Assembly (NCBI RefSeq): GCF_026191915.1
Contig: NZ_JAIMBY010000001.1
Coordinates: 682,001 to 746,000 of the forward strand
Direction of reading: 5' to 3'
DNA from: Acidiphilium sp. PA
GTDB lineage: Bacteria; Pseudomonadota; Alphaproteobacteria; Acetobacterales; Acetobacteraceae
Length of the DNA: 64,000 nt
Of the stretch, positions 48,286 through 57,704 are shown piece by piece; the first letter of the stretch is position 1; the number at the start of each line of letters is the position of its first letter. The notes beneath the pieces are model-generated. The model made no database searches. It saw nothing but the letters and a program-made list of their open reading frames with translations, and was not told the origin of the DNA. Made by a program: the position numbers and the translations under genes.

Positions 48286-49451
48286 TAACTAGCATCCCCA
48301 TCGGTGTTCCGCATCATCATCGCCAGGTGCCGCAGCAGCTCGTCCCGGCTCGCCGTACAGCCGTGTTCCCGCCACCAGCCGCGCAGCACGGCAAGCCGTT
48401 CGCCCACGGCGGGACCGGGCGCCACCCCCTGCGCGACCACATCCCGCCCCTTGAGCGGAAACACCGGCCGGTGCGTCTCGCCGAGCCGTGCGCGCAGCGC
48501 GGCGTGATCCACCCCGCCGGCCAGCCATGTGCGGTCGATCAAGGACTCCGGGGTCCAATCCGCGAGGGCACGGCGCAGCGCCGCGTCATCGGCATCCGGC
48601 GCGAGCAGGGGTGCGGCCTGGATCAGCGCGAGGCGGGTGCGTTCGGCATCCGATAGTTTGAGCCGGGCGGCGAGCGCGGGGTCGGCTTCGGCCAGCGCGG
48701 CGAAGCGCAGCAACGGGTCGGCGGGGGCGGCGGCGGCGATCATGCCGTCAAGCCCGTCGAGCGGGCCCGCCTCGGGCAGGATGGTAGCCAGCACCCCGGT
48801 CTCGCGCATCAGATGCAAGGCGTGACGCGGGTCGGGCGCGGCGAGGATTTTCTTGATTTCCTGCCAGGCGCGCTCGGCCGACAGCCGCGCGAGGCCAGGG
48901 TGGAGCGCGCCGATTGCCGCGAGCGCCGCCGGATCGGCTTCGGTCCGGGCGTAGCGGGCGAAAAAGCGGAAGAAGCGGAGTATGCGCAGGTAATCCTCGG
49001 TGATCCGCACCGCGGGATCGCCGACGAAGCGGACGATGCCGGCGGCGAGATCGGCCGCGCCGTTGAAATAATCGTGCAGGGTGCCGGCGCGATCGATCGA
49101 CATGGCGTTAATCGTGAAGTCCCGGCGTGCCGCGTCCTGCTGCCAGTCATCGATGAAGGCGATCGTCGCGTGCCGGCCATCGGTCTCGACATCCCGGCGC
49201 AAGGTGGTGATCTCGAAATGCCGCGCACCGACCAGCGCGGTGATCGTGCCATGGGCGAGGCCGGTGGGGATGACGCGCAGCCCGGCGGCTTTGAGCCGCG
49301 CCGCCACGGTATCGGGCGGCAGCGGGCTGGCCAGATCGATATCGGCGACGGGACGCCGGGCGAGCCGGTCGCGCACCGCGCCGCCCACGATGCGCGCTTC
49401 CGGGATCGCGTGCCAGAGCTGCTCAAGCGCGGCGGAGGCGGCAGGTTCCAT
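48285..49451 (-). CDS. cca: CCA tRNA nucleotidyltransferase / poly(A) polymerase family
   Basis: Class II nucleotidyltransferase of 388 residues that adds or repairs the 3' CCA of tRNA. The catalytic head shows VGGAVRDRL with PVADIDLA (the DxD metal pair), then RRDFTINAM and the ERhxxE-like region, followed by FVGDPAVRITEDYLRILRFF, the tRNA-binding neck. I start at the ATG at 49451, 5 bp after the NUDIX stop, so the two genes are probably one transcript. The class does not distinguish CCA-adding from poly(A) activity by eye. Confidence 0.9.
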   Translation of the reverse strand: MEPAASAALEQLWHAIPEARIVGGAVRDRLARRPVADIDLASPLPPDTVAARLKAAGLRVIPTGLAHGTITALVGARHFEITTLRRDVETDGRHATIAFIDDWQQDAARRDFTINAMSIDRAGTLHDYFNGAADLAAGIVRFVGDPAVRITEDYLRILRFFRFFARYARTEADPAALAAIGALHPGLARLSAERAWQEIKKILAAPDPRHALHLMRETGVLATILPEAGPLDGLDGMIAAAAPADPLLRFAALAEADPALAARLKLSDAERTRLALIQAAPLLAPDADDAALRRALADWTPESLIDRTWLAGGVDHAALRARLGETHRPVFPLKGRDVVAQGVAPGPAVGERLAVLRGWWREHGCTASRDELLRHLAMMMRNTDGDAS

Positions 49452-49456
49452 GCCGC

Positions 49457-50017
49457 TCAACCGGCCCGCAGCGCCATCGCCAGCCGGAGCAGGATCCATG
49501 CGGTCGCACCCCAGATCACATGATCGGGGTGCGGCCAGACCGGGAAATCGCGAGTGCCGCCGTGCCAGGTGCCGCGGCGCCATTCCGGCAGTGCGGGGTC
49601 GAGCAGCGCATCGAGGCCGAGCGGAAAGATCGCCGCAACCTCGCCCGGCGCGGCGGTGAAGCGCGGCTCGCCATGGATCAGCGCGGTGACCGGCGTGATG
49701 TGAAAGCCGGTGCCGGTCGCGAAATCATCGAGCCGGCCGATCAGTTCGACCTGGGCGGGATCGAGGCCGATTTCCTCCCATGCCTCGCGCAGCGCGGCGG
49801 CTTCGGGCGAGGCATCCGATGGATCGACCGAGCCGCCCGGCAGCGCCACCTGCCCGGCGTGATGGAGCAGATGCGGCGAACGGCGGGTCAGCCAGACGCC
49901 GCGCGCCGGCTCGATGGCGACCAGCACGGCGGCCGCCCGCGCGTCGCTCGCGCAGGTACGGCCGCGGGGACCGACCGCGGCGTGGCTCAGCCGGCGGCGA
50001 ATTTCATCAGGGGTCAT
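49457..50017 (-). CDS. NUDIX hydrolase, CoA pyrophosphatase type
   Basis: A 186-residue NUDIX protein. The box LPGGSVDPSDASPEAAALRE followed by AWEEIGL matches the CoA-diphosphatase subgroup (GG..D..D.S...ALREA.EEIGL), preceded by LTRRSPHLLHHAGQVALPGG, the NuCoA region. It likely hydrolyses CoA or acyl-CoA to phosphopantetheine products. ATG at 50017; an extension to 50077 is open but unlike the family. Confidence 0.88.
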   Translation of the reverse strand: MTPDEIRRRLSHAAVGPRGRTCASDARAAAVLVAIEPARGVWLTRRSPHLLHHAGQVALPGGSVDPSDASPEAAALREAWEEIGLDPAQVELIGRLDDFATGTGFHITPVTALIHGEPRFTAAPGEVAAIFPLGLDALLDPALPEWRRGTWHGGTRDFPVWPHPDHVIWGATAWILLRLAMALRAG

Positions 50018-50051
50018 CACGGCGCCAGTGTGAACCGGGGCGCCGTGCCGA

Positions 50052-50738
50052 TCAATCCGTGCAGGACGCCAGTTCACCCAGGGAGAAGAATACGCCCTGG
50101 CTCCAGACGCCGAGCACGCGCTTGCCGAATTTGATGCCGGGTTCGGCCAGCGCCACCAGCTCGTAATAGACCGAGCGGCTCACCCGCGCCTCGATCGGGA
50201 ACATGCCGGCGCCATCGCGCACATGCAGATAGGGTGTGGGTTCGCAGGTCAGCAGATTGTGCGACACCCGCAGCCCATGGCCGGGGCCGGCGGTGACGAT
50301 CTCGTCGATATTGGTGCGGAAATGCAGCACCTGCGACTGACCGTCGCCGCTCCATTCCAGCCCGACGGCGACGAAAGGTGCATCCTCGACCGCGATCCGC
50401 CCGCGTTCGGCCGGCGTTTCGAGCAGGAAATGCCCTTCGTCGTCACGCTTGAGCACGCTCGCGAACAGGCAGACCATCGATTTCCGGCCGATCGGCGAGC
50501 CGCGGTACAGCCAGGTTCCGTCACGCCGGATCACGAAGGGCAGATCGCCGCAATCGACCGGCACCCGCTTGCCGCGTCCGGCCGGACCTGCCGACTTCAC
50601 CATGCGCGCGGGCGGCGCTTCGGCAAACCGCAGATGCGATTGGCGCGCGCCGGAGTTGTCGCTCTGGTCGTTCTGCGTCATGGTCTCCATCACCGGACCC
50701 ATGGCGGCGCGTCCGGCGGTGCGATGAAAATCGTTCAC
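50052..50738 (-). CDS. DUF1285 family protein
   Basis: A protein of up to 228 residues of a conserved proteobacterial family without known function. DLPFVIRRDGTWLYRGSPIG and the C-terminal FGKRVLGVWSQGVFFSLGEL are the recognisable blocks. Cytosolic, no signal. In-frame ATGs at 50702, 50690 and 50681 could be the true start. It leads the minus-strand DUF1285-NUDIX-cca group, divergent from moxR with only a 57-bp spacer. Confidence 0.85.
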   Translation of the reverse strand: MNDFHRTAGRAAMGPVMETMTQNDQSDNSGARQSHLRFAEAPPARMVKSAGPAGRGKRVPVDCGDLPFVIRRDGTWLYRGSPIGRKSMVCLFASVLKRDDEGHFLLETPAERGRIAVEDAPFVAVGLEWSGDGQSQVLHFRTNIDEIVTAGPGHGLRVSHNLLTCEPTPYLHVRDGAGMFPIEARVSRSVYYELVALAEPGIKFGKRVLGVWSQGVFFSLGELASCTD

Positions 50739-50795
50739 AATCCTTAGCCTCTATGCTTCGACCTGATCGTTCATACATGCTGATATAGGCAGGCG

Positions 50796-51857
50796 ATGCT
50801 CACCGTAAAACCATACAGGCGATCACAAATGACCAGCATATTGCAAAAAGATGGCGGTGAGGCGAGCCCGGCCGACACTTCGGATATTCTGGCCCGGTTC
50901 GCCGCCACCACGGCAAGGCTGGCGGCGGCACGCGCGGAGGTGCGCCGGGTCATCCTGGGACAGGATGCGGTGATCGACCAATGTCTCGCGGCGGTGCTGT
51001 CGGGCGGGCATGCGTTGATCGTGGGCGTGCCTGGGCTGGGCAAGACCAAGCTCGTCGAGGCTTTGGCCGCCGCGTTGGGCCTGGCGACCCGGCGCATCCA
51101 GTGCACGCCCGATCTGATGCCGGGCGATATTCTCGGCAGCGAAGTGCTGGACGTCGATGCCGCCGGGGCGCGCAGCTTTCGTTTCATCGAAGGACCGGTG
51201 TTCACCGAATTGCTGATGGCCGATGAAATCAACCGCGCCAGCCCGCGCACCCAATCGGCGCTGTTGCAGGCGATGGCGGAAAACCGGGTGGCGGTGGCGG
51301 GGTTGAACCGCGAGCTGCCGCGGCCGTTCCATGTGCTGGCGACGCAGAACCCGCTGGAACAGGAAGGCACCTACCCGCTGCCGGAGGCGCAGCTCGACCG
51401 GTTCATGTTCGAGATCAGGATCGATTACCCGGGCCTTGCCGATGAACGGGCGATGCTGCTGGCCACCACCGGCACCACGCAGAGCCGGGTGAACGCCGCG
51501 CTCGATCCCGCAAGCCTGCTGGCCGCACAGCATCTGGTGCGCGCCATGCCGGTGGGCGAGCGGGTGCTCGACGGCATCATGCGCCTGGTGCGCGGCGCGC
51601 GGCCGGAAACCCCGATCCTGCCGGAACTGAAAGAGGCGCTCGCCTGGGGGCCGGGCCCGCGCGCAGCGCAGGCGCTGATGCTGGCATGCCGGGCGCAGGC
51701 CTTGATCGACGGCCGGGAGGCGCCGAGCCTCGATGATGTCGCAAGCCTCGCCGGTCCGGTGCTGCGTCATCGGATGGGGTTGTCGTTCGCGGCGCGCGCC
51801 GAGGGTGTTGGGATCGAGGCGCTGATCGGCCGGGTGGTGACCACGGCGCTTGGCTGA
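50796..51857 (+). CDS. MoxR-type AAA+ ATPase
   Basis: A 353-residue chaperone-like AAA+ ATPase. Walker A GVPGLGKTK, Walker B and the MoxR signature LLMADEINRASPRTQSALLQ, sensor region VLATQNPLEQEGTYPLPEAQ. MoxR proteins act with DUF58 and vWA partners in maturing envelope or enzyme complexes. First of four overlapping plus-strand genes. The ATG at 50796 or 50829 (MTSILQK) may be used. Confidence 0.92.
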   Translation: MLTVKPYRRSQMTSILQKDGGEASPADTSDILARFAATTARLAAARAEVRRVILGQDAVIDQCLAAVLSGGHALIVGVPGLGKTKLVEALAAALGLATRRIQCTPDLMPGDILGSEVLDVDAAGARSFRFIEGPVFTELLMADEINRASPRTQSALLQAMAENRVAVAGLNRELPRPFHVLATQNPLEQEGTYPLPEAQLDRFMFEIRIDYPGLADERAMLLATTGTTQSRVNAALDPASLLAAQHLVRAMPVGERVLDGIMRLVRGARPETPILPELKEALAWGPGPRAAQALMLACRAQALIDGREAPSLDDVASLAGPVLRHRMGLSFAARAEGVGIEALIGRVVTTALG

Positions 51858-52701
51858 GCCGGGCGCGTCCGTGCGCAGCCGGATCGCCGGCGCCGAGGCG
51901 CTGGCCGCGCGGCTGCCGGCGCTGGTGCTGGCCGCGCAGCGCCTGGCCGCGAACGCCGCACCGGGCCGGCATGGCCGTCGCCGGGCCGGCGCAGGCGAGC
52001 AGTTCTGGCAGTATCGCGATGTGCGCGACGGCGATTCCCCCGCCAGTATCGACTGGCGGCGCAGCGCGCGCGGCGAGCGGCTGTATGTGCGCGAGCGCGA
52101 ATGGGAATCGGTCGAGACCCTGGTGATCGACGTGCAGGATCATGCGGGCATGGATTTCGCGGGCGATGCGGCGCAGCCGACCAAGCGGGATCGCGCCCTG
52201 CTGCTCGCGCTGGCGCTGGCGGCGCTCGCGCTCGATGGCGGTGAGCGCGTCGCCCTGTTCGGCCGCACCCCGGCGTTCGGCGGGCCGGGCGCGCTCGATC
52301 GTCTGGCGGCGGGGTTCATGCTGGCGGCGCGCTCGACGCCGGTGGCCGGGCGGCTCGCGCTGATCGGCGATTTCCTGGCACCCCCCGCGGCGATCGCCGC
52401 CGATCTGGCGCGGCAAGGCGCGGCCGGCCGGGGTGGCGTCCTGGTGCAGGTGCTCGATGGCGCGGAATGCGATTTTCCCTATCGCGGCCGGGTGCTGTTC
52501 GAACGGCGTGGCGAGGCGGGCGAGGATATCGCGCGCGCCGAAGACATCGCCGCCGCCTATCGCGCCCGCCTCGCCGCCCAGCGCGACGCCGTGATCGGCC
52601 TCGCCGAAGCCGCACGGCTGGTGCCGCTGTTTCACCGGACCGACGCGGCACCTGGCCCGGCGCTCGCCGCGATCCGCGCCGGGCTGGAGCCGCTTTCGTG
52701 A
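51850..52701 (+). CDS. DUF58 domain protein
   Basis: A 283-residue partner of MoxR ATPases. The DUF58 core reads FWQYRDVRDGDSPASIDWRR then SARGERLYVREREWE. It lacks the membrane segments that some DUF58 proteins carry. TTG start at 51850 overlaps moxR by 8 nt; a GTG at 51871 is the alternative. Coupled downstream through GTGA to the DUF4159 gene. Confidence 0.87.
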   Translation: MAEPGASVRSRIAGAEALAARLPALVLAAQRLAANAAPGRHGRRRAGAGEQFWQYRDVRDGDSPASIDWRRSARGERLYVREREWESVETLVIDVQDHAGMDFAGDAAQPTKRDRALLLALALAALALDGGERVALFGRTPAFGGPGALDRLAAGFMLAARSTPVAGRLALIGDFLAPPAAIAADLARQGAAGRGGVLVQVLDGAECDFPYRGRVLFERRGEAGEDIARAEDIAAAYRARLAAQRDAVIGLAEAARLVPLFHRTDAAPGPALAAIRAGLEPLS

Positions 52702-55379
52702 TCGGGCCGGTCAGTTTCGCCGCCCCCGCCATCCTGGCCGGGCTGACGCTGCTGCCGGTGCTGTATTTCCTGCTGCGCGCCACACCGCCGGCGCCGCGCC
52801 GGCAGGAATTTCCGCCGCTGCGCCTGCTGCGCGACATCATGCCGAGTGAACGCACGCCGGCGCGGATGCCGTGGTGGCTCCTGCTGCTGCGCCTGCTGGG
52901 GGCGGCGCTGGTGATCATCGGGTTCGCGGGGCCCCAGATCGTGCCGCCACGCCTGCTGGCGGGCGACGGGCCGGTGCTGCTCGCGATCGACAACGGCTGG
53001 GCCGCCGCGCCCGATTTCACCGCGCGCATCGCGGCGGCGCGGCATCTGGTGGATCAGGTGGCGGCCCGGCGCGGGATCGTGCTGCTCGCCACCGCCGGTA
53101 ACGCCGCCGGCCAACCGCCGCGCGCGAGCGGCGTGCTCGGGCGGATCGGCGCGCTCGATGCGCTGGGCGCGCTGCACGCCGAACCCTGGCCGGCGGATCG
53201 CGCGGCGGATGCATCGGCGGTCGTGGCCGCGCGGCGGCGGATTGCCGGGCTCACCAGCGTGTATCTGGCGGATGGGCTGGCGGCGCCGGGGTTGCGGCGG
53301 TTTCTTGCCGCGCTCGACCCGGCACGGATCATCACCGGCTCGCCGCGCTCGATCCGGCTGTTGCAGCCGCCGGAGGTGAGCGCGGATGGTGCGCTGATCG
53401 CCCGCCTCGCGGTGGTGCCGCAGCCCGATGCGGTGGTGCAGCCGGTGCTGGCCGAAGCCTCGTCCGGGGCAGCGCTCGCGCGCATCGCGGTGCGGATCGC
53501 GCCGGGTGCGGCAAGCGGCGCGGCGCGGTTCGACCTGCCGGCCGCCCTTGCATCCCAGGTGACATCGCTCGCGCTGCCGGGTGCGGCCGGACCCGGCGGG
53601 GTCATGCTGCTCGATGGCGCGACGCGGCAGATCGTGGTCGGGCTGGTCTCCGGTGGCACCGCCAATCCGGAGCAGAAACTGCTCGGCTCACTCTATTATG
53701 TGCGCCGCGCCCTGCCGCCGGGCAGCGTGGTGCGGACCGGGCGGATCGGCCCGCTGGTCGCCTCCGGCATCAGCGCGCTGATCCTGGCCGATGTACCGTT
53801 GACCCCCGCCGATCGCAGCACGTTGGATCGGTTCATCGCGGGCGGCGGCGTGGTGATCCGCTTCGCCGGACCGCTGACGGCGCCGCGGCCCGATACGCTT
53901 ACCCCCGATCGCCTGCTTGACGGGGTACGGACACTGGGCGGCGCGCTGGCCAGCGGCCGCCCCGCGCCGATCGCGGCGTTCGAGCGCGGCGGGCCGCTCG
54001 CCGGCCTGACGCCGCCGCGCACGGCGACGGTCTCGCGCCAGATCCTGGCCGATCCCGCGACGCTCGACCCGGCGACCGTGTGGGCGCGCCTGTCGGACGG
54101 CACGCCGATCGTGCTCGGTGTGCGGCGTGGGCGGGGCGCGCTGGTTTCGGTGCTGACCACCGCCAACACCGCCTGGTCGGACTGGCCGATCGCGGCGGAT
54201 TTTCCGACGCTGATCGGACGGCTGGTGCGCCTCGGCACCGGGGCGGTGCCGAAATCGGGCCTGCTGCGGCCGTTGCGCGTGCTCAACGGCACTGGCACGC
54301 TCGGGGTGCCCGGTGCCGCTGCACGGCCGCTGGCGGTGACGGATGTCGCGCATGCCACCGTCTCGCCCGCGCATCCGCCGGGGTTGTGGGGCGATGCGCA
54401 GGGCGCGCTCGCGCTCAATATCGGCGGCCATGTGCCACCGCTTGCGGCGGCGGGGCTGCCGGCTGGCGTGCCGGTGACCGGGCTGGATGCGCTGCCGCGC
54501 GCCCGCCGGTTCGGCCCGCCGCTATTGGCCATCGCACTGGCGCTGCTGCTGACCGATCTGCTGATCTCGCTGCTGCTGCGCGGCGCGCTGCGGTGGCGGG
54601 CGGCGCTGATGCTGCTTGCGCTGCTCGGCGGCGGCCACCGCGCGCGCGCGGCGACCCCGGTGCCGGCCGGCGCGCTGGCGCCGATGCTCGCCTATGTGCG
54701 GACCGGTGATCCCGCGATCGATCGGATCAGCCGCTCCGGGCTCGGCGCGATCGCCGATCTGGTCAACCAGGAAACCGCGGCACATCTGGGTGCGCCGCGC
54801 GGCGTCACGCCGGGGGTGAGCCCGATCAATTTATATCCGCTGCTCTACTGGCCGATCACCGGCGCCACCCCGGCACCCGATGCCAAGGCGTGCCACGCGC
54901 TCGATGCGTTCATGGCCGGCGGCGGGCTGCTGGTGATCGATACCGATGGCGGCGGCAGCGATGCCGCCGGCTCCGGCGCCGGGTTCGACCCCGGGGCCGA
55001 TGCGGCGCTGCACCGCGCCACCGCCTGCCTCGCCATTCCGCCCTTGGTGCGGCTGACCGCGCGGGACACGCTGGCCCATACCTTCTTCCTCGCCCGCAGC
55101 TTTCCCGGAAGGTTCGATGGCGCACCCGTGTTCATCGCGGCGAAGGGGGCGCGCGATGCCGATGGCGTCAGCCCGGTGGTGATCGGCTCGAACGACTGGG
55201 CAGGGGCCTGGGCGGTCGATGCTTCGGGCATGCCGGTGCGCGCCTTGCTGCCCGATACGCCCGGCCAGCGCGAGCACGCCGCGTGGTTCGGCGTCAATCT
55301 CGTGATGTACGCGCTGACCGGCACCTATAAATCCGATCAGGTGCAGATCCCGGCGATTCTGCGCCGGCTCGCGCAATAA
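52698..55379 (+). CDS. BatA-type membrane protein with C-terminal DUF4159
   Basis: An 893-residue inner-membrane protein. The N-terminal BatA region (SFAAPAILAGLTLLPVLYFL, FPPLRLLRDIMPSERTPARM then PWWLLLLRLL) gives two membrane helices. A long extracytoplasmic part and a further helix pair follow (LLAIALALLLTDLLISLLL and the next). The C-terminal DUF4159 domain is AYVRTGDPAIDRISRSGLGA ... NLVMYALTGTYKSDQVQIP. GTG start coupled to DUF58. Probably presents the complex at the membrane; biochemical role unknown. Confidence 0.85.
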   Translation: MIGPVSFAAPAILAGLTLLPVLYFLLRATPPAPRRQEFPPLRLLRDIMPSERTPARMPWWLLLLRLLGAALVIIGFAGPQIVPPRLLAGDGPVLLAIDNGWAAAPDFTARIAAARHLVDQVAARRGIVLLATAGNAAGQPPRASGVLGRIGALDALGALHAEPWPADRAADASAVVAARRRIAGLTSVYLADGLAAPGLRRFLAALDPARIITGSPRSIRLLQPPEVSADGALIARLAVVPQPDAVVQPVLAEASSGAALARIAVRIAPGAASGAARFDLPAALASQVTSLALPGAAGPGGVMLLDGATRQIVVGLVSGGTANPEQKLLGSLYYVRRALPPGSVVRTGRIGPLVASGISALILADVPLTPADRSTLDRFIAGGGVVIRFAGPLTAPRPDTLTPDRLLDGVRTLGGALASGRPAPIAAFERGGPLAGLTPPRTATVSRQILADPATLDPATVWARLSDGTPIVLGVRRGRGALVSVLTTANTAWSDWPIAADFPTLIGRLVRLGTGAVPKSGLLRPLRVLNGTGTLGVPGAAARPLAVTDVAHATVSPAHPPGLWGDAQGALALNIGGHVPPLAAAGLPAGVPVTGLDALPRARRFGPPLLAIALALLLTDLLISLLLRGALRWRAALMLLALLGGGHRARAATPVPAGALAPMLAYVRTGDPAIDRISRSGLGAIADLVNQETAAHLGAPRGVTPGVSPINLYPLLYWPITGATPAPDAKACHALDAFMAGGGLLVIDTDGGGSDAAGSGAGFDPGADAALHRATACLAIPPLVRLTARDTLAHTFFLARSFPGRFDGAPVFIAAKGARDADGVSPVVIGSNDWAGAWAVDASGMPVRALLPDTPGQREHAAWFGVNLVMYALTGTYKSDQVQIPAILRRLAQ

Positions 55380-57394
55380 TGGCCTGGCCGATCCTGTTCG
55401 CACCGCTCGTGCCGGTGCCGGTGCTGGCGGTACTCACCACACTGGCCGTCGTGATCGTCCTGCTCGGGCTACGCCGCCGCGCCCGTGGTGCGCTGCTGCG
55501 CGCACTGGGTTTCGCGCTGCTGCTGGCGGTGCTCGCCGGGCCGCGCTGGCAGATCGAGACCACCAGCGGCCTGCACGATATCGTGCTGGTGATCCGCGAT
55601 CGTTCACCCTCGATGAACATCGGCCGGCGCGCCGCCTTGAGCGACGCCGCGTTTCATCATCTGATGGCGCATGTGCCGCGAAATACCGATGTGCGCGTGG
55701 TCACGGTGCGCGGCGCGGCCAAGGACGGCACCAAACTGTTCGGCGCGATGCGCGATGCGCTGGCAACGATCCCGCCCGCGCGGCTGGCCGGCATCATTGC
55801 GCTGACCGATGGCGAAGCGACCGATCGGCCCATCGCGATCCCCAAAGGCGTCGCGGTTTCCGCTCTGATCCCGGCGCGCGGCAACCAGACCGATCGGTCG
55901 CTCGATCTGATCGCAGCACCACGCTACGGGCTGGTCGGGCACCCCGTGGCGCTGCGGTTCGCGGTGCTCGATCACGGCGTGGCCGATCGCGGCACGCCGG
56001 TGCCCGTGACCGTCTCGGTCGATGGCAAGGCGGTGGCACGGGTGATGGCGCCGGTCGGCACCACGATGACCGTCAATCTGCGCGTCGCGCACGCCGGTAC
56101 ATCCGTCGTCGCGGTGGCGGCAGAGCCGCTGGCGGGGGAGGTTTCGCGCGCCAATGATCAGGCGGTGTTCGATCTGGCCGGGGTGCGGCGGCGGCTGACC
56201 GTGCTGCTGATCGCTGGTGCGCCCAACCCCGGCCTGCGCACCTGGCGGTTGCTGCTCAAGGCCGATCCCGCCGTGCGGCTGGTCAATTTCACCATCCTGC
56301 GCCTGCCGACCGAACCGCTGGCCGCGCCGGTCAACGACATGGCGCTGATCCCGTTTCCGGTGAACCAGCTGTTCGGCCGCGACCTCGGCAAGTTCGACCT
56401 GATCATCATGGACCAGTTCGCCAACGACGATCTGCTGCTGCCACCCTACCTCGCCAACATCACCGCCCATGTCCGCGCCGGCGGCGCTCTGCTGGTTGAA
56501 ACCGGCCCGGAATTCGAGGGCGAAACTTCGCTCGCGCGCTCGCCGCTCGAGCCGATCCTGCCGGTGCAGCCGCGCGGCGACGGCACCGTGACCGGCGGGT
56601 TCACCCCGACACTGACCGGGGATGGCAAGCGCGATCCCGTCACCGCAGCGCTCGCGCATGATCATCTGGCACCATGGTACCGCTATGAAAGCGTGCAACA
56701 GACCGGCGGGGTCGCGCTGCTGCGCACACCCGCCCCCGCCCGCGCGCCGCTGCTGGTGCTGGCCCACGCCGGCAAGGGACGCGTCGCCGTACTGCTGTCC
56801 GACCAGTTCTGGCTCTGGGCGCGCGGCGCGCTCGCCCATGATCCGGCCATGGCGGGGCCGGCGGAAGCGCTGCTCCGGCGCACCGTGCACTGGCTGCTCG
56901 GCGAACCCTCCCTCGCGGCACGGCAACTCACCGCCCGATTCAATGGCACGACACTCGATATCACCCGCCAATCGCTGAAAGGTGGGGCGCCCGGCTCGGC
57001 CGTGGTCACCGATCCATCCGGCAAGACTACCACCATCGCCCTGCACGAGGCGGGGCCAGGCCGCTACCAGGCACATCTTGCCGCAAACGCACCAGGCGTC
57101 TGGCAGGTCCAGGCACACGGCATGACCGCCTACGCCGGCGCCGCCAACGACGATCCGGCGGAACAGGCCGACCTCGCCGCCTCCGACCGGATCATCGGTC
57201 CCCTTGCCACCCACACCGGCGGACACATCATCTGGCTCGGCAAAACCCCGCAACCCGGCTGGACCGGCCTGCTCCACCGCCGCCACGCCGCGCTGGTGAC
57301 CGGTGAACGTGACATTCCCATCCCGCCCGCGCTGCCAACCGCCATCCTGGCCCTCGCCCTCCTCACCGCCGCGTGGTGGCGCGAACGCGGCTGA
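55379..57394 (+). CDS. Membrane protein with vWA-like MIDAS and GATase1-like domain
   Basis: A 671-residue protein with two N-terminal membrane helices and one at the C-terminus (ALPTAILALALLTAAWW). A vWA-like domain carries a MIDAS-type DxSxS (VIRDRSPSMN) and a matching IALTDGEATD. A later segment (DLIIMDQFANDDLLLPPYLA, ITAHVRAGGALLVETGPEF) resembles the class I glutamine-amidotransferase-like domain of such proteins. ATG overlaps the previous TAA by one base. Last gene of the moxR operon. Confidence 0.83.
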   Translation: MAWPILFAPLVPVPVLAVLTTLAVVIVLLGLRRRARGALLRALGFALLLAVLAGPRWQIETTSGLHDIVLVIRDRSPSMNIGRRAALSDAAFHHLMAHVPRNTDVRVVTVRGAAKDGTKLFGAMRDALATIPPARLAGIIALTDGEATDRPIAIPKGVAVSALIPARGNQTDRSLDLIAAPRYGLVGHPVALRFAVLDHGVADRGTPVPVTVSVDGKAVARVMAPVGTTMTVNLRVAHAGTSVVAVAAEPLAGEVSRANDQAVFDLAGVRRRLTVLLIAGAPNPGLRTWRLLLKADPAVRLVNFTILRLPTEPLAAPVNDMALIPFPVNQLFGRDLGKFDLIIMDQFANDDLLLPPYLANITAHVRAGGALLVETGPEFEGETSLARSPLEPILPVQPRGDGTVTGGFTPTLTGDGKRDPVTAALAHDHLAPWYRYESVQQTGGVALLRTPAPARAPLLVLAHAGKGRVAVLLSDQFWLWARGALAHDPAMAGPAEALLRRTVHWLLGEPSLAARQLTARFNGTTLDITRQSLKGGAPGSAVVTDPSGKTTTIALHEAGPGRYQAHLAANAPGVWQVQAHGMTAYAGAANDDPAEQADLAASDRIIGPLATHTGGHIIWLGKTPQPGWTGLLHRRHAALVTGERDIPIPPALPTAILALALLTAAWWRERG

Positions 57395-57398
57395 TGCC

Positions 57399-57698
57399 GG
57401 TGGGCTGGGGGCACTGAGGGTAAGTAAGGCCAGGGGCTCTCCCTCCGGAGCCATTCCAGCGATGAAGAGCATCGCTGGAACCTTCGGCTCCTCCGCCCCT
57501 GGACCCCGTTAAAGGCGGAGCCTTTAAAATCCATTAGTTTTAGGCAAGGGGAGGGCTGTCCAGGCCAGATCAGCGGAAAGTCCGAGGCAGCGCCCTCCCC
57601 TTGCCTAAAACCAGCGGGTTCTAAGGGCTAAGCCCTTAGTGGGGGGTTCGGGGGGCAAAGCCCCCTGATCTTGCTTACCCCCAATGCCCCCAACCCAC
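57399..57698. mobile_element. 300-bp MITE-like nested palindrome element
   Basis: Terminal inverted repeats of about 31 bp (57399-57429 and 57668-57698; 26 of 31 positions match, all differences transitions) enclose further perfect palindromes. These include TTCCAGCGATG/CATCGCTGGAA (57453-57479), AAAGGC/GCCTTT, a 19-bp arm TTTTAGGCAAGGGGAGGGC (57537) with its complement at 57591-57609, TAAGGGC/GCCCTTA, and GGGGGC/GCCCCC. It has no coding capacity. It lies between convergent genes and may also act as a bidirectional terminator. Confidence 0.7.
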
Positions 57699-57704
57699 CC
57701 GACA

